This document shows positions 35,615-44,869 of a stretch of 61,836 nucleotides of DNA, piece by piece; within the stretch, counting starts at the first letter, position 1; the number at the start of each line of letters is the position of its first letter. The stretch lies in NCBI GenBank assembly GCA_001802125.1, contig MGZK01000003.1:1-61836 (forward strand), read 5' to 3'. This DNA is from Geobacteraceae bacterium GWC2_55_20 (lineage in GTDB: Bacteria > Desulfobacterota > Desulfuromonadia > Geobacterales > Pseudopelobacteraceae). The notes below the pieces were generated by a model. That model was not told the origin of the DNA, made no database searches, and saw nothing but the letters and a program-made list of their open reading frames with translations. Position numbers and translations under genes: made by a program.

Positions 35615-37198
35615 ATGCGCAAGGCGGTTTCTTTGCCGATGCTGGGCGGTTGCCTGATCTTCCTGGCACTGGTGTCGATCATGTATCAGAGCACTTCAGC
35701 CTACCTCTTTGGCAAGTGGGGGCAGGATGATTTTACTTACAGTTATTTCATTCCCCTGGTGGTCGCATATCTGGTCTGGGAAAAGCGGGAGGAACTGTCC
35801 TGCGAGCCGGCATGCAGATCCTGGGCCGGTCTGCTGCCGGCCCTGCTGGGAATCCTGTTCTACTGGATGGGGGAGCTGGGCGGAGAATTTACGATCATGT
35901 TCATCTCGCTCTGGTTCATATCTGTGGGAGCGCTCTGGTCGATCCTCGGCTGGCGCAAACTGCGCGTGATAGCTTTTCCGGTCTTTCTGGTTCTGACCAT
36001 GGTACCTCCACCGGCAGTCATTTACGGCAACCTGACTTTGCAACTCAAGCTCATGTCATCGCAGATCGGAGTATTCATGCTCCAGGTCTGTGGTCTGTCC
36101 GCCTACCGCGAAGGCAATGTGATCGACGTGGGTTTCACCAGGCTGCAGGTGGTTGATGCCTGCAGCGGACTGCGCTATTTCTTTCCGCTGATTGTTCTGG
36201 CGATCCTGCTGGCCTATTTCTTCAAGGGGGCCGTGTGGAAAAAAATCATCATCTTTCTGTCGGCTATTCCGGTTTCTATTGTGACCAACAGCATGCGGAT
36301 CGCCTCGGTCGGAATCCTGTACCAGTTCATGGGCCCAGCCGCCGCGGAAGGATTTTTCCATGATTTCTCCGGCTGGTTCATCTTCATGATCAGTCTGGGG
36401 ATTCTGTTGCTGGAAATGGCGCTGCTCAAGAGGATCTTTCCCGAGCGGATCGGCAATGAACGGCAGGATGCGGTCCGTGAGGCCGCAACGGAATCTTCCA
36501 GCCCGGAAGCCTGCCGGTACTCCGGCCTGTTCCGTCTGGTTTCACCTCAATTTCTGATCATACTGCTTCTGATGGTAACCAGTGCAGCGGCCGCCCAAGG
36601 GGTTTCAAACAGGGAACGCACTCCGATGCAAAAACCGTTCAGCGCGTTTCCCGACGCGATCGGAAGCTGGACCGCCAGGAAGCAGAATCTGGAAAAGATG
36701 TATCTCGATGCATTGGAGCTTAACGATTACCTGCTGGCCGACTTCCGCAACAGCCGGGGCGAGGTGGTTAACTGTTATGTCGCCTTCAATGATTATCAAT
36801 CGAAAGGCAAAGCCAGCCACTCACCGGCTTCCTGCATGCCGGGCAGCGGCTGGGAACTGAAAGAACCGGACAGGATTTCAGTGGTCGATGGAAGCGGGAG
36901 AACGATCACGATCAATCGGGCCATGATGGTTATGGGCAACGACCGCCGGCTTACCTACTACTGGTTCGACCAGCGCGGCCGCATCCTGACCGATCTGTAC
37001 CAGATCAAATTCTTCAACTTCGTTGATTCCGTTGTCCTGAACCGGACCGACGGTGCCCTGATCCGCCTGATTACGCCGCTTGCTGAAAATGAAACAACCG
37101 TGACGGCCGATGCCCGCCTCAAAGAGTTTTTCAAACAGTTCAACCCGGCGCTGAAGCAGTTTTTGCCGAACGGCGCCAAGCATGACAGCGCAAGCTGA
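35615..37198 (+). CDS. xrtD: Exosortase XrtD fused to an EpsI domain
   Basis: A 527-residue inner-membrane protein with AAAGAGGAG before the ATG. The N-terminal part (about 1-280) is a polytopic exosortase with the catalytic triad: Cys183 in VDACSGLRY, Arg228 in NSMRIAS and His249 in FFHDFSGW. The C-terminal part (about 310-520) is an EpsI domain (FPDAIGSWTARKQ, VNCYVAFNDYQSKGKASHSP). This fused layout is that of the VPLPA-CTERM-specific exosortase. Predicted substrates in this window are the proteins at 139-807 and 5932-6609. The enzyme would cleave the signal and possibly attach the protein to a carrier in the EPS route encoded around it. Confidence 0.9.
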   Translation: MRKAVSLPMLGGCLIFLALVSIMYQSTSAYLFGKWGQDDFTYSYFIPLVVAYLVWEKREELSCEPACRSWAGLLPALLGILFYWMGELGGEFTIMFISLWFISVGALWSILGWRKLRVIAFPVFLVLTMVPPPAVIYGNLTLQLKLMSSQIGVFMLQVCGLSAYREGNVIDVGFTRLQVVDACSGLRYFFPLIVLAILLAYFFKGAVWKKIIIFLSAIPVSIVTNSMRIASVGILYQFMGPAAAEGFFHDFSGWFIFMISLGILLLEMALLKRIFPERIGNERQDAVREAATESSSPEACRYSGLFRLVSPQFLIILLLMVTSAAAAQGVSNRERTPMQKPFSAFPDAIGSWTARKQNLEKMYLDALELNDYLLADFRNSRGEVVNCYVAFNDYQSKGKASHSPASCMPGSGWELKEPDRISVVDGSGRTITINRAMMVMGNDRRLTYYWFDQRGRILTDLYQIKFFNFVDSVVLNRTDGALIRLITPLAENETTVTADARLKEFFKQFNPALKQFLPNGAKHDSAS

Positions 37199-37238
37199 AC
37201 TATCCGGAATGAATCCCCAATACGAAAGGAACACACAA

Positions 37239-37610
37239 ATGTCCAAGCATGAACCGAAAATTTCATTCAAGTACATCTTCAAGTACGACTACAACCCGGT
37301 CTACGTAAATGGCGCCCACGGCGGCATCTCGCCGCGCGGGGAAATTGTTGCCAACTTCTATCTGGAACGTCCGCCACTGCCCAACGAAATTACCCACGCC
37401 ATCAACCCGGACGGATCTATCGGCGCCGAAGTCATTGCGGTGGACCCTGAAAATCTGAACAGCAGCATTGTGCGGTATGTCTCCAACGGTGTGGTGCTCA
37501 ATTACCAGAACGCCAAGGTGCTGCACGGCTGGCTGGGCGACAAGATAGCCGAGCTGGAACGGCTGATTCAGGTCGGTGATGGTATGCCGGGCGAGGCGCA
37601 GAAAAACTGA
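37239..37610 (+). CDS. Small conserved-looking protein between exosortase and initiating transferase
   Basis: About 123 residues from ATG 37239 (AAAGGAA upstream; an earlier in-frame start at 37182 overlaps xrtD). It is soluble, with no signal peptide. Readable features are VYVNGAHGGISPRGEIVANFYLE in the first half and SNGVVLNYQNAKVLHGWLGD before a C-terminal helix. The beta-strand layout is loosely like DUF3467, but I cannot confirm this. Its tight position between xrtD and the WecA-like gene (2 bp gap) suggests a job in the exosortase/EPS pathway. Confidence 0.7.
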   Translation: MSKHEPKISFKYIFKYDYNPVYVNGAHGGISPRGEIVANFYLERPPLPNEITHAINPDGSIGAEVIAVDPENLNSSIVRYVSNGVVLNYQNAKVLHGWLGDKIAELERLIQVGDGMPGEAQKN

Positions 37611-37612
37611 CA

Positions 37613-39238
37613 ATGATCTTTCTGTCAACGCTGCTTCTGGCGGTCCTGATTACAATCATGATGACACCTTTGCTGAGCTCGCTGGCGATCCACCATAACC
37701 TGGTGGATCTGCCGGACGCCCGCAAAGTCCATTCCATTCCGATTCCGCGCATCGGCGGCATTGCCATGGCTTGTGGGGCATTTGCGCCTCTTTTGCTCTG
37801 GTACCATGCCGACCGGTTCGTGCTGGCGTTTCTGGCCGGCGCCGCAGTGCTGGTGTTTTTTGGACTGCTCGACGACTTTCACGATCTGCCTCCCAAGGTC
37901 AAGTTTGCCGGGCAGATCCTGGCCGCGCTGATTGTGATCACCGCCGGAGGGGTTCAGATCAGGTCGCTGGGCATGCTTCTTCCCGACGCGGTGTTGCCAC
38001 CCCTGTTTGGTGTCCCGCTGACTCTGGTGGCAATCGTCGGCGCAACCAATGCAATCAATCTTTCAGATGGCCTTGATGGTCTCGCGGGAGGTATATGTCT
38101 GCTGATATTTTCGGCGATAGGCTACCTGGCGTACCTGGAGGGGAATCCGTCGATCGGGTTGATCGCTCTGGCCCTGTTCGGAGTCCTGTTCGGCTTCCTC
38201 CGTTTCAATACCCACCCGGCCACTATTTTCATGGGTGACGCCGGCAGCCAATTCCTGGGTTACTCCGCCGCCACTCTGGCGATTGCGTTGACCCAGTCAA
38301 AAGCGACTCTGAGCCCGGTGCTGCCGCTGATCCTGCTCGGTTTTCCTATTCTTGATACCCTGACGGTGATGGTCACTCGCATAGTCCAGAAAAGATCCCC
38401 GTTCAGCGCCGATAAAAACCATTTTCACCACCACCTGCTCGGCCTGGGGCTGCAGCAGTCCGAATCAGTGCTGATCATCTACATCCTGCAGACGCTCCTC
38501 ATCGGCGCCGCGCTGCTTTTGCGCTACCACTCCGACTGGGTGCTGTTGCTCTGTTATCTACTGTTTTCGGCGGCGGTCCTGGTTTTTTTCGGACGTGCCC
38601 GCCGGAACGGATGGCAACTCGGCCGATTCAGAATTTTTAACAACAGGATTGCCGCCCGTTTGAGGTTGATCAAGCGGGAAGGGATCCTGGTCAAGAAAAC
38701 ATTCCCGGTTTTCGAGGTCGGCATTCCGCTGTTGCTGTTGGCAACCTGCGGCCTGGCCGGCGCCGCGCCCGGTTATGTCAAGTTTGCCGCCCTCTTTTTT
38801 GCAATGGTCATAGGCGTGACCTGGTTTTGGAGCCGCCGACTCGTCAGCGCGGTCCTGAGAGGCGTGCTCTATCTGATGATCCCCTTTGCTGTCTATCTCA
38901 GTGAAACCAATCCGGTCCTGCAGATAAGCGGCATGCTCTACACCGGTTTTACCACGCTCTTCGTCGTCTTTGTGGTCATGATCCTGCTGATATCGAAGTT
39001 TTCACGTCGCCAGAGCGGCTTCAAAAGCTCTCCGATGGACTTTCTGATCATTATTCTGGCGGTTGCGATTCCCAATCTGCCTGATCAGCGTTTACAGGAA
39101 TATCAGGTCGGGCTGGTCGCGGCCAAGGTCATCATGCTCTATTTCAGCTTTGAAGTGCTGATGGCCGAACAGCGCGGAAAATTGCACCGGATCGCAATGG
39201 CGACAGTGATTTCCCTGGTTGTCCTGGCGATCAAATAA
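37613..39238 (+). CDS. WecA/TagO-like undecaprenyl-phosphate sugar-phosphate transferase
   Basis: A 541-residue polytopic membrane enzyme of the MraY/WecA superfamily. Diagnostic motifs: HSIPIPRIGG, GLLDDFHDLPPKVKF (DD metal site), NAINLSDGLDGLAGG, RFNTHPATIFMGDAGSQFLG and the HXH-type ADKNHFHHHLLGLG. It should start repeat-unit synthesis by moving a HexNAc-1-phosphate to undecaprenyl phosphate. The C-terminal ~200 residues add extra membrane helices beyond the usual ~350-residue core, seen in exosortase-linked homologues. It sits in the xrtD operon. Confidence 0.93.
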   Translation: MIFLSTLLLAVLITIMMTPLLSSLAIHHNLVDLPDARKVHSIPIPRIGGIAMACGAFAPLLLWYHADRFVLAFLAGAAVLVFFGLLDDFHDLPPKVKFAGQILAALIVITAGGVQIRSLGMLLPDAVLPPLFGVPLTLVAIVGATNAINLSDGLDGLAGGICLLIFSAIGYLAYLEGNPSIGLIALALFGVLFGFLRFNTHPATIFMGDAGSQFLGYSAATLAIALTQSKATLSPVLPLILLGFPILDTLTVMVTRIVQKRSPFSADKNHFHHHLLGLGLQQSESVLIIYILQTLLIGAALLLRYHSDWVLLLCYLLFSAAVLVFFGRARRNGWQLGRFRIFNNRIAARLRLIKREGILVKKTFPVFEVGIPLLLLATCGLAGAAPGYVKFAALFFAMVIGVTWFWSRRLVSAVLRGVLYLMIPFAVYLSETNPVLQISGMLYTGFTTLFVVFVVMILLISKFSRRQSGFKSSPMDFLIIILAVAIPNLPDQRLQEYQVGLVAAKVIMLYFSFEVLMAEQRGKLHRIAMATVISLVVLAIK

Positions 39239-39274
39239 TTCAATTACAACTACTCTCCCGGAGGTAAGGCAATC

Positions 39275-41248
39275 ATGAACAATCGTCTGATCAAGCATCT
39301 ACCGGTAATCTGCGCCATGCTGCTGCTGGTTTCCTGCAGCGGACCGGATGCGAAAAAGGCCAAGTTTTTCAGCAAGGGGAAAGCGCTTTACGAAAAAGGT
39401 GATTATGTCAAAGCGAAGCTTGAGTTCAAGAACGCGGTGCAGATTGATCCGAAGTTTTCCGAGGCGATTGGAATGCTCGGCAAGGTAGCCCTGAAGGAAA
39501 ACGATCTCAAGGCGGCCTACGGGCTGTTCGGCAAGGCGGTTGAGCTGGACCCGGCCAACCGTGAGGCCCAGTACGAGCTGGGCAAGATATTTCTTTTGGC
39601 CCGTGATACGGCCAAAGCCATGGATAAGGTTGAGCTGCTGCTGAAACAGGATCCGAAAAACAGCGATGCCCTGCAGTTGAAAGGCGCGGTGATGGTGAGC
39701 AACAAGGAATACGACAGGGCTCGTACCCATCTTGAGGGACTGATCAGCCAGGGTATCAAGACACCCGATGTGTTTCTTCTTCTGGCAACGACCTATCTGC
39801 AGGCGGAAGATGCCAAAGGCGGGGAAAGCGTGATCCGGAGAGGGCTTGAGGCGAATCCGAAATCGGTTGTTCTGCATATGACCCAGGCCGACCTGTTTGC
39901 ACGGTTGAACCGGGTTGATGAAGCGATTGCATTGCTTAAAAAGGTTGGTGAGCTTGAGCCGGCCAAGACAGAACACAAGCTGAGCCTGGCGGGACTCTGT
40001 TGGGCAACCGGGCGGGAACCACAGGCGGTTGAAATTCTGAAGCAGATTATAGCATCAGAGCCGGCCAACGACGAAAACAGGATTCAGGTCGCGCTGTTTT
40101 ACATGAAAAACAACAAGCCCGCTGAAGCGGAACGCGAATTGAAAGAGGGCATTGCCCAGAATGGCAAGAGTTTTCGACTTCGTTTCGCACTGGGTGAGTT
40201 GTACCTGAATTCGAGCCGGGTAGAGCAGGGCATTGCGGTGTTGAAGGAGTGCATCGCGCTGGAAAAAGCCGGTAATCCCGACGTAATCAAGGCAAAAAAT
40301 GCCCTTGCCAGGGTGTATCTGGAGAACAGGGATACGGAACAGGCAAGAAAATATCTGGATGAAGTTATCAAGGAAAATCCTAAAAGTGTTGACGCGCATT
40401 ATTCGAAAGGAACCCTGCACCTGTTGAAGGGGGAAGGAGCCAATGCGGTGGCCGAATTCCGGACCGTGGTGGCCGAGAATCCCCAGTCCATACCGGCACT
40501 GCTCCGTCTGGCCGAAGGGCACTTGATGAACAAGGAGGTCAACCTGGCGCTTGAAAACCTGAAAAATGCCCAAAAAATCGATCCCGCTTCACGGGAAGTC
40601 CAGTTTGCATTTGCTCGTTATCATGCGAGCCAGAAGGATCTCAAAAGCGCGGAGGAGACCGTTCGCAAGGTTGTTGAAAAGCACCCGGCCGACCTTGAGG
40701 CACGGGTTCTGCTGGGTGAACTTCTGGCGGCTGCCGGTAATTTGAAACGGGCCGAGGCCGAGTTCGCCGAGGTCAAGAAAATTGCGCCCGGGATTCCGGT
40801 CGGGTATGTCAAGAGCGGGGAGTTGTTCATAAAACAGGGGAAAATGGAGCGGGCGGTTACCGAGTATGAACATGCGCTGAAAGCCAACCCTCAATCGTGG
40901 CGAGTTGCCAATGATCTGGCTTTCCTGCTGGGAGAAACGTCCCGGGATGTTGACCGGGCGCTGTTGCTGGCTGAAAAGGCCCGTACTCTCAAGCCCGAAG
41001 AGTTGACCGTGCAGGACACGCTGGGATGGCTGTATCTCAAGAAAGGTAACACCGCCAAGGCGCTGGAACTGCTGAAGCCGGTTCAGGCCAAGGCCCCTGA
41101 GGCGGCCGTGATCAACTATCATCTCGGCATGGCCCTGTACAAGGCCGGTCTGCCGCTGGAAGCCAAAGATCACCTGAAAAAGTCACTCTCCCGTAAAGAC
41201 GGTTTCCCCGGCCGGGAAGAAGCCGAACGCACATTGGCCAAGATATGA
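39275..41248 (+). CDS. prsT: PrsT-like TPR lipoprotein of the PEP-CTERM/exosortase system
   Basis: A 657-residue lipoprotein: lipobox LLVSC with Cys21, then about 15 TPR-type helix pairs through the length (for example ALYEKGDYVKAKLEFKNAVQ). Its position in an exosortase/EPS locus and its architecture match the TPR protein PrsT, although it is shorter than typical XrtA-system members. It probably scaffolds the export machine in the periplasm. GGAGG precedes the start. Confidence 0.82.
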   Translation: MNNRLIKHLPVICAMLLLVSCSGPDAKKAKFFSKGKALYEKGDYVKAKLEFKNAVQIDPKFSEAIGMLGKVALKENDLKAAYGLFGKAVELDPANREAQYELGKIFLLARDTAKAMDKVELLLKQDPKNSDALQLKGAVMVSNKEYDRARTHLEGLISQGIKTPDVFLLLATTYLQAEDAKGGESVIRRGLEANPKSVVLHMTQADLFARLNRVDEAIALLKKVGELEPAKTEHKLSLAGLCWATGREPQAVEILKQIIASEPANDENRIQVALFYMKNNKPAEAERELKEGIAQNGKSFRLRFALGELYLNSSRVEQGIAVLKECIALEKAGNPDVIKAKNALARVYLENRDTEQARKYLDEVIKENPKSVDAHYSKGTLHLLKGEGANAVAEFRTVVAENPQSIPALLRLAEGHLMNKEVNLALENLKNAQKIDPASREVQFAFARYHASQKDLKSAEETVRKVVEKHPADLEARVLLGELLAAAGNLKRAEAEFAEVKKIAPGIPVGYVKSGELFIKQGKMERAVTEYEHALKANPQSWRVANDLAFLLGETSRDVDRALLLAEKARTLKPEELTVQDTLGWLYLKKGNTAKALELLKPVQAKAPEAAVINYHLGMALYKAGLPLEAKDHLKKSLSRKDGFPGREEAERTLAKI

Positions 41249-41285
41249 TGCTTTCAGCAAATAGTAAAAAACCGCGGTGACGAAA

Positions 41286-41330
41286 AAATTACACGGTTGT
41301 CATTTGGATGTAACTTCACTGTGCTAACTT
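41286..41330 (+). promoter_or_regulatory. PhoB-type promoter candidate for the EPS export operon
   Basis: Half-sites AAATTAC (41286), TTGTCAT (41297) and ATGTAAC (41308) are spaced every 11 bp; TTGTCAT matches 6 of 7 Pho positions. A -10-like TAACTT (41325-41330, or GCTAAC at 41323) follows at the expected distance. Confidence 0.5.
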
Positions 41331-41369
41331 GTCAACGTTATGCCAGATACGCATCGTTTCGGAGGCCGA

Positions 41370-42050
41370 ATGATACGGCAAAAGTTTGTATTTAGGATGG
41401 TTGTTGTTCTTGCGAGTTATGCGATTCCGCTATTGGCGCTGGCCAGTCAGACCGGCGGCGCCATTGAGTTGAATGGTGACGGCAATACCGCCGGAATGGC
41501 CGGCCCGGCGGATCCCGGCACCGGTTTGAACATTGTGCCGACTGCCAGCGCCAAGGCGCTGCCGTTGGCTGACTATATCATCGGCCCGGGTGACGTGATC
41601 GGTATTTCCGTATGGAAGGACGACAGCCTGACGAAATCGGTGGTGGTATTGCCGGACGGCAAGATAACATTTCCGCTCCTGGGCGATCTGGCTGCCGGAG
41701 GAAAGACCGTGGCACAGTTGAAGCGGGAGTTGGAGACCGGCCTGTCCCGCTATGTTGCCGATTCAAGCCTGACCGTGGAAGTTAAACAGTCAAACAGCTT
41801 GATTGTTTATGTCATCGGCAGGGTCAACTCCCCCGGCAGGCAGGCGCTGGTTGCCAATACCAATGTGTTGCAGGCCCTGGCAATGTCCGGAGGCATGAAT
41901 CCGTTCGCGAATAAGAGCAAAATAAAGATCTTCCGCCAGGAGGATGGAAAAACCACGATGTATCTGTTCGATTATGACGAAGTCGCAGAGGGAAGGCATC
42001 TTGAGATGAATATAGAGCTCAAGAGGGGTGATGTAATAATTGTTCCCTGA
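41370..42050 (+). CDS. EpsE/Wza-like polysaccharide export protein
   Basis: A 226-residue exported protein. ATG 41370 is chosen (GGAG 7 bp upstream); another in-frame ATG lies at 41340. A signal peptide (about 1-26) has no obvious lipobox. The Poly_export domain (about 55-135: DYIIGPGDVIGISVWKDD) is followed by one SLBB domain (about 140-215: VYVIGRVNSPGRQAL). It should form the outer-membrane or periplasmic part of the export channel. Overlaps the next gene by 11 bp. Confidence 0.9.
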   Translation: MIRQKFVFRMVVVLASYAIPLLALASQTGGAIELNGDGNTAGMAGPADPGTGLNIVPTASAKALPLADYIIGPGDVIGISVWKDDSLTKSVVVLPDGKITFPLLGDLAAGGKTVAQLKRELETGLSRYVADSSLTVEVKQSNSLIVYVIGRVNSPGRQALVANTNVLQALAMSGGMNPFANKSKIKIFRQEDGKTTMYLFDYDEVAEGRHLEMNIELKRGDVIIVP

Positions 42051-43212
42051 TCTCGCCAGGCACATCGTCGTGGCCATCCTGCTTGTGACGGCACTCCCCA
42101 TGCCGCTTCCGGCGGACGAACTCAGGCTGATTCCGGGTCTTGCGCTGAAAGAAGAGCTCAGTGACAATATCTTCCTGGCTGCCGCCTCGCCGCGGACGGA
42201 CTTTATCACTACTCTCTCGCCCTCCCTGGATGTTTCCGGCGCAAGCGAACGCCGCAACCTGAATCTTTCGGCCGGTATCAACTGGGTGAAATATGCCTCC
42301 AATGCCAGTCTTGATTCAGTGGATTACTTTGCCAGGAGCGGATTTGATTTTCAACTCGATCCGCGCCTGTCGCTTTCACTTGGGGCCGGTTATGTCCGTG
42401 ACTCCAGACCGGACCGGATTGATCTGAACGGATTGACTCTGAAATCGGGCAGTGATCGGCAGAATTATCACTTGTCGGGCAATTACGCCCTGACCGAGAA
42501 AAGCAGTTCCACTGTTTCGTACGCCTATTCGCATGAATCCTTCGACAATGCCGGAGCCTTGACAACCACGGTGCATACCGTCTCTGCCGGACAGGATTAC
42601 GACCTGGACCGATATCTGCGGCAGGCAAAGCTGGTGGGGAACTTCAGTTATGCCCGGAATCTGACAGACACCTCCCTGGTTGACAACTATACGATTTCCC
42701 TGGGGCTCACAAAAAAAATCGATGAACTCTGGAATTTTTCCCTGAATGGCGGAGGACGCTACACCCGCTCCGAATTCGATTCAGGCAACACAACAATACG
42801 GGATGATGATCAGGGGTGGATTGGCAAGCTTGCGATAAACTACAGTGGAGAAAAAACCAACGGTTCTCTTACCTTCAATCATGACATTACCACCGCTTCC
42901 GGCAGAAGCGGAACCACCGAGCGGACGGGTGTTTCCACCAATCTGAACGAGAGATTCACCAGGGAACTGTCCGGTTTTTTCGGGCTGGGATATTCCTGGA
43001 ACCGATCCGGCCGAAACCAGTTCTCAGCCCAGGCAATCGATGAAAAGCACCTGACCGTCAGCTGCGGGTTGCGTTATGATTTTTCAGAATACGTTTTCCT
43101 GGAAGGGAACTACCATTACAACAACATATATTACGGTCATCTGTCGTCGCAGGCCAGTCAGAACGTTTTCATGCTGCGGCTTGCAATACGGCGGGATGTG
43201 ATGGGTTTATAG
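42040..43212 (+). CDS. Outer-membrane beta-barrel protein of the exosortase/EPS locus (TIGR03016-like)
   Basis: A 390-residue protein from a TTG start, with a signal peptide (about 1-25). The body consists of alternating amphipathic strands with aromatic girdles (SLGAGYVRDSRPDR, STVSYAYSHESFDN, SGFFGLGYSWNRSG), as in the beta-barrel proteins associated with PEP-CTERM systems. It may form the outer-membrane secretion pore for the polysaccharide together with the EpsE-like protein, with which it overlaps by 11 bp. Confidence 0.85.
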   Translation: MFPDLARHIVVAILLVTALPMPLPADELRLIPGLALKEELSDNIFLAAASPRTDFITTLSPSLDVSGASERRNLNLSAGINWVKYASNASLDSVDYFARSGFDFQLDPRLSLSLGAGYVRDSRPDRIDLNGLTLKSGSDRQNYHLSGNYALTEKSSSTVSYAYSHESFDNAGALTTTVHTVSAGQDYDLDRYLRQAKLVGNFSYARNLTDTSLVDNYTISLGLTKKIDELWNFSLNGGGRYTRSEFDSGNTTIRDDDQGWIGKLAINYSGEKTNGSLTFNHDITTASGRSGTTERTGVSTNLNERFTRELSGFFGLGYSWNRSGRNQFSAQAIDEKHLTVSCGLRYDFSEYVFLEGNYHYNNIYYGHLSSQASQNVFMLRLAIRRDVMGL

Positions 43213-43264
43213 TTAGTCAGGCCGGGAATATGCCGGCAATCAATTATCAGACAGCGAGGCAGTT

Positions 43265-44830
43265 ATGGGAAATGGCATCACATCGTTAAAGGATCTGATC
43301 GTAATACTGAAACGTCGCAAGTGGAGCATGATTCTGCCTGTAGTTACCGTGTTTGTGATTGCTATGGTATTGGCGTTTACCCTTCCGCCCGTGTACCGAT
43401 CAGAATCCACGATCCTGATCGAGGATCAGGAAGTTCCCCGCGACTTTGTCAGCACGACCGTGACCAGCTTTGCCGACCAAAGGCTGCAATCGATCAATCA
43501 GCGAATCATGGGAACGACAAAGCTGCTTGATATTATAAACCGCTTTGGCCTGTATCCCGAACTCAAGAATAAATGGACGACCGAAGAGATCATCGCCAAG
43601 TTGCGCAAGGATATCAAATTCAAGACCATCAGTGCGGATGTGATCGATCCGCGTAGCGGACAGGCGCGGCCGGCGACCATCGCCTTCAGTCTCTCCTATG
43701 ACGGCAAAAATCCGCAGGTGGTGCAGCGGGTGGCCAATGACCTGGCTTCGCTCTATCTGGAGGAGAACCTGTCGGTTCGTACCAGGCAGTCACAGGGAAC
43801 CACCAATTTCATGGAAGATGAGATGAAAAATGTCCAGTCCCAGTTGGCTGATGTCGATTCAAAAATTGCGGTTTATAAACAGAGAAACGTCAACACGCTG
43901 CCCGAACTGGCCCAGGTCAATCTTTCAAGCCTTGACTCCACGGAACGGGAGACCGTTGGCCTGAATTACCAGCTCCGTACCCTGCAGGAACGTGAAAGCG
44001 CTATCGAATCGCAACTTGCAACCCTGCCCACTGATGCGGCCAGCCAGGACAAGGCGCGTCTGAGCGAGTTGCGGGTCCGCCTGGTGGAACTCAAGGCGCG
44101 TTTGACAGATGAACATCCCGATGTGATCAAGACCAGAAACGAACTGGCGGAGCTGATCAAACAGCTGCGCGCATCCGGCCAGGATACGGCCGACAACAAG
44201 CCCGACAATCCGGCTTACGTCACGCTTTCTTCCCAGCTTGCAAGCATCCGTTCGGAAATCACTTCCACCAGGCGACATATCGAAACCTTTAATAAAAAGA
44301 GGGATGAACTCCGCCAGAGGCTTGCGGCAACACCGGGGGTCGAGGAAGGGTATAAAAATATCCTGCTTCAAAGAAACAATCTTCAGCAGAAATTCGACGA
44401 ACTCTCCAGGAAATTCATGGAAGCCAAGGTTTCCAGCGGCATGGAAAAGGAGCAGAAAGGGGAGCGTTTCACGCTGATCGATGCAGCCCGCCTGCCGGAA
44501 AAACCGATCAAGCCCAATGTGCCGGCGATACTTCTGATCGGTCTGGTTCTGGGAATCGGATGCGGTATCGGTCTCACCGCGATCAACGAACAGAGCGACG
44601 ATACCATGAGGACTCCCGAAATCTTGTCGCGTGCGACGTCATATCCGGTTTTGGCGAGCATTCCCGAAATCATAACTTGGCAGGAAACGGTTCTGATGAA
44701 GAAAAAGCGCCGTCAGGCGGTGCTGGGAGTTTTTTGCGTCTTGCTGATGAGTCCGCTGGCGTTTCATTTTATGGTTATGGATCTTGACATATTTTGGGCT
44801 AAATTCTTGCGGACAATGGCGCGAATGTAG
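43265..44830 (+). CDS. Wzz-like polysaccharide chain-length determinant
   Basis: A 521-residue inner-membrane polysaccharide co-polymerase. First membrane helix at about 20-40 (MILPVVTVFVIAMVLAF), a Wzz domain with RSESTILIEDQEVP, a long periplasmic coiled coil (about 170-390), a GNVR-type end, and the proline-rich PEKPIKPN before the second helix (about 423-445). No kinase domain is fused; the separate kinase follows. The extra C-terminal hydrophobic segment (about 485-510) suggests a third membrane pass. Confidence 0.92.
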   Translation: MGNGITSLKDLIVILKRRKWSMILPVVTVFVIAMVLAFTLPPVYRSESTILIEDQEVPRDFVSTTVTSFADQRLQSINQRIMGTTKLLDIINRFGLYPELKNKWTTEEIIAKLRKDIKFKTISADVIDPRSGQARPATIAFSLSYDGKNPQVVQRVANDLASLYLEENLSVRTRQSQGTTNFMEDEMKNVQSQLADVDSKIAVYKQRNVNTLPELAQVNLSSLDSTERETVGLNYQLRTLQERESAIESQLATLPTDAASQDKARLSELRVRLVELKARLTDEHPDVIKTRNELAELIKQLRASGQDTADNKPDNPAYVTLSSQLASIRSEITSTRRHIETFNKKRDELRQRLAATPGVEEGYKNILLQRNNLQQKFDELSRKFMEAKVSSGMEKEQKGERFTLIDAARLPEKPIKPNVPAILLIGLVLGIGCGIGLTAINEQSDDTMRTPEILSRATSYPVLASIPEIITWQETVLMKKKRRQAVLGVFCVLLMSPLAFHFMVMDLDIFWAKFLRTMARM

Positions 44831-44869
44831 TGATGAGAAGCTCAATTTAATTTAGAGGGGTGCCAGGGT

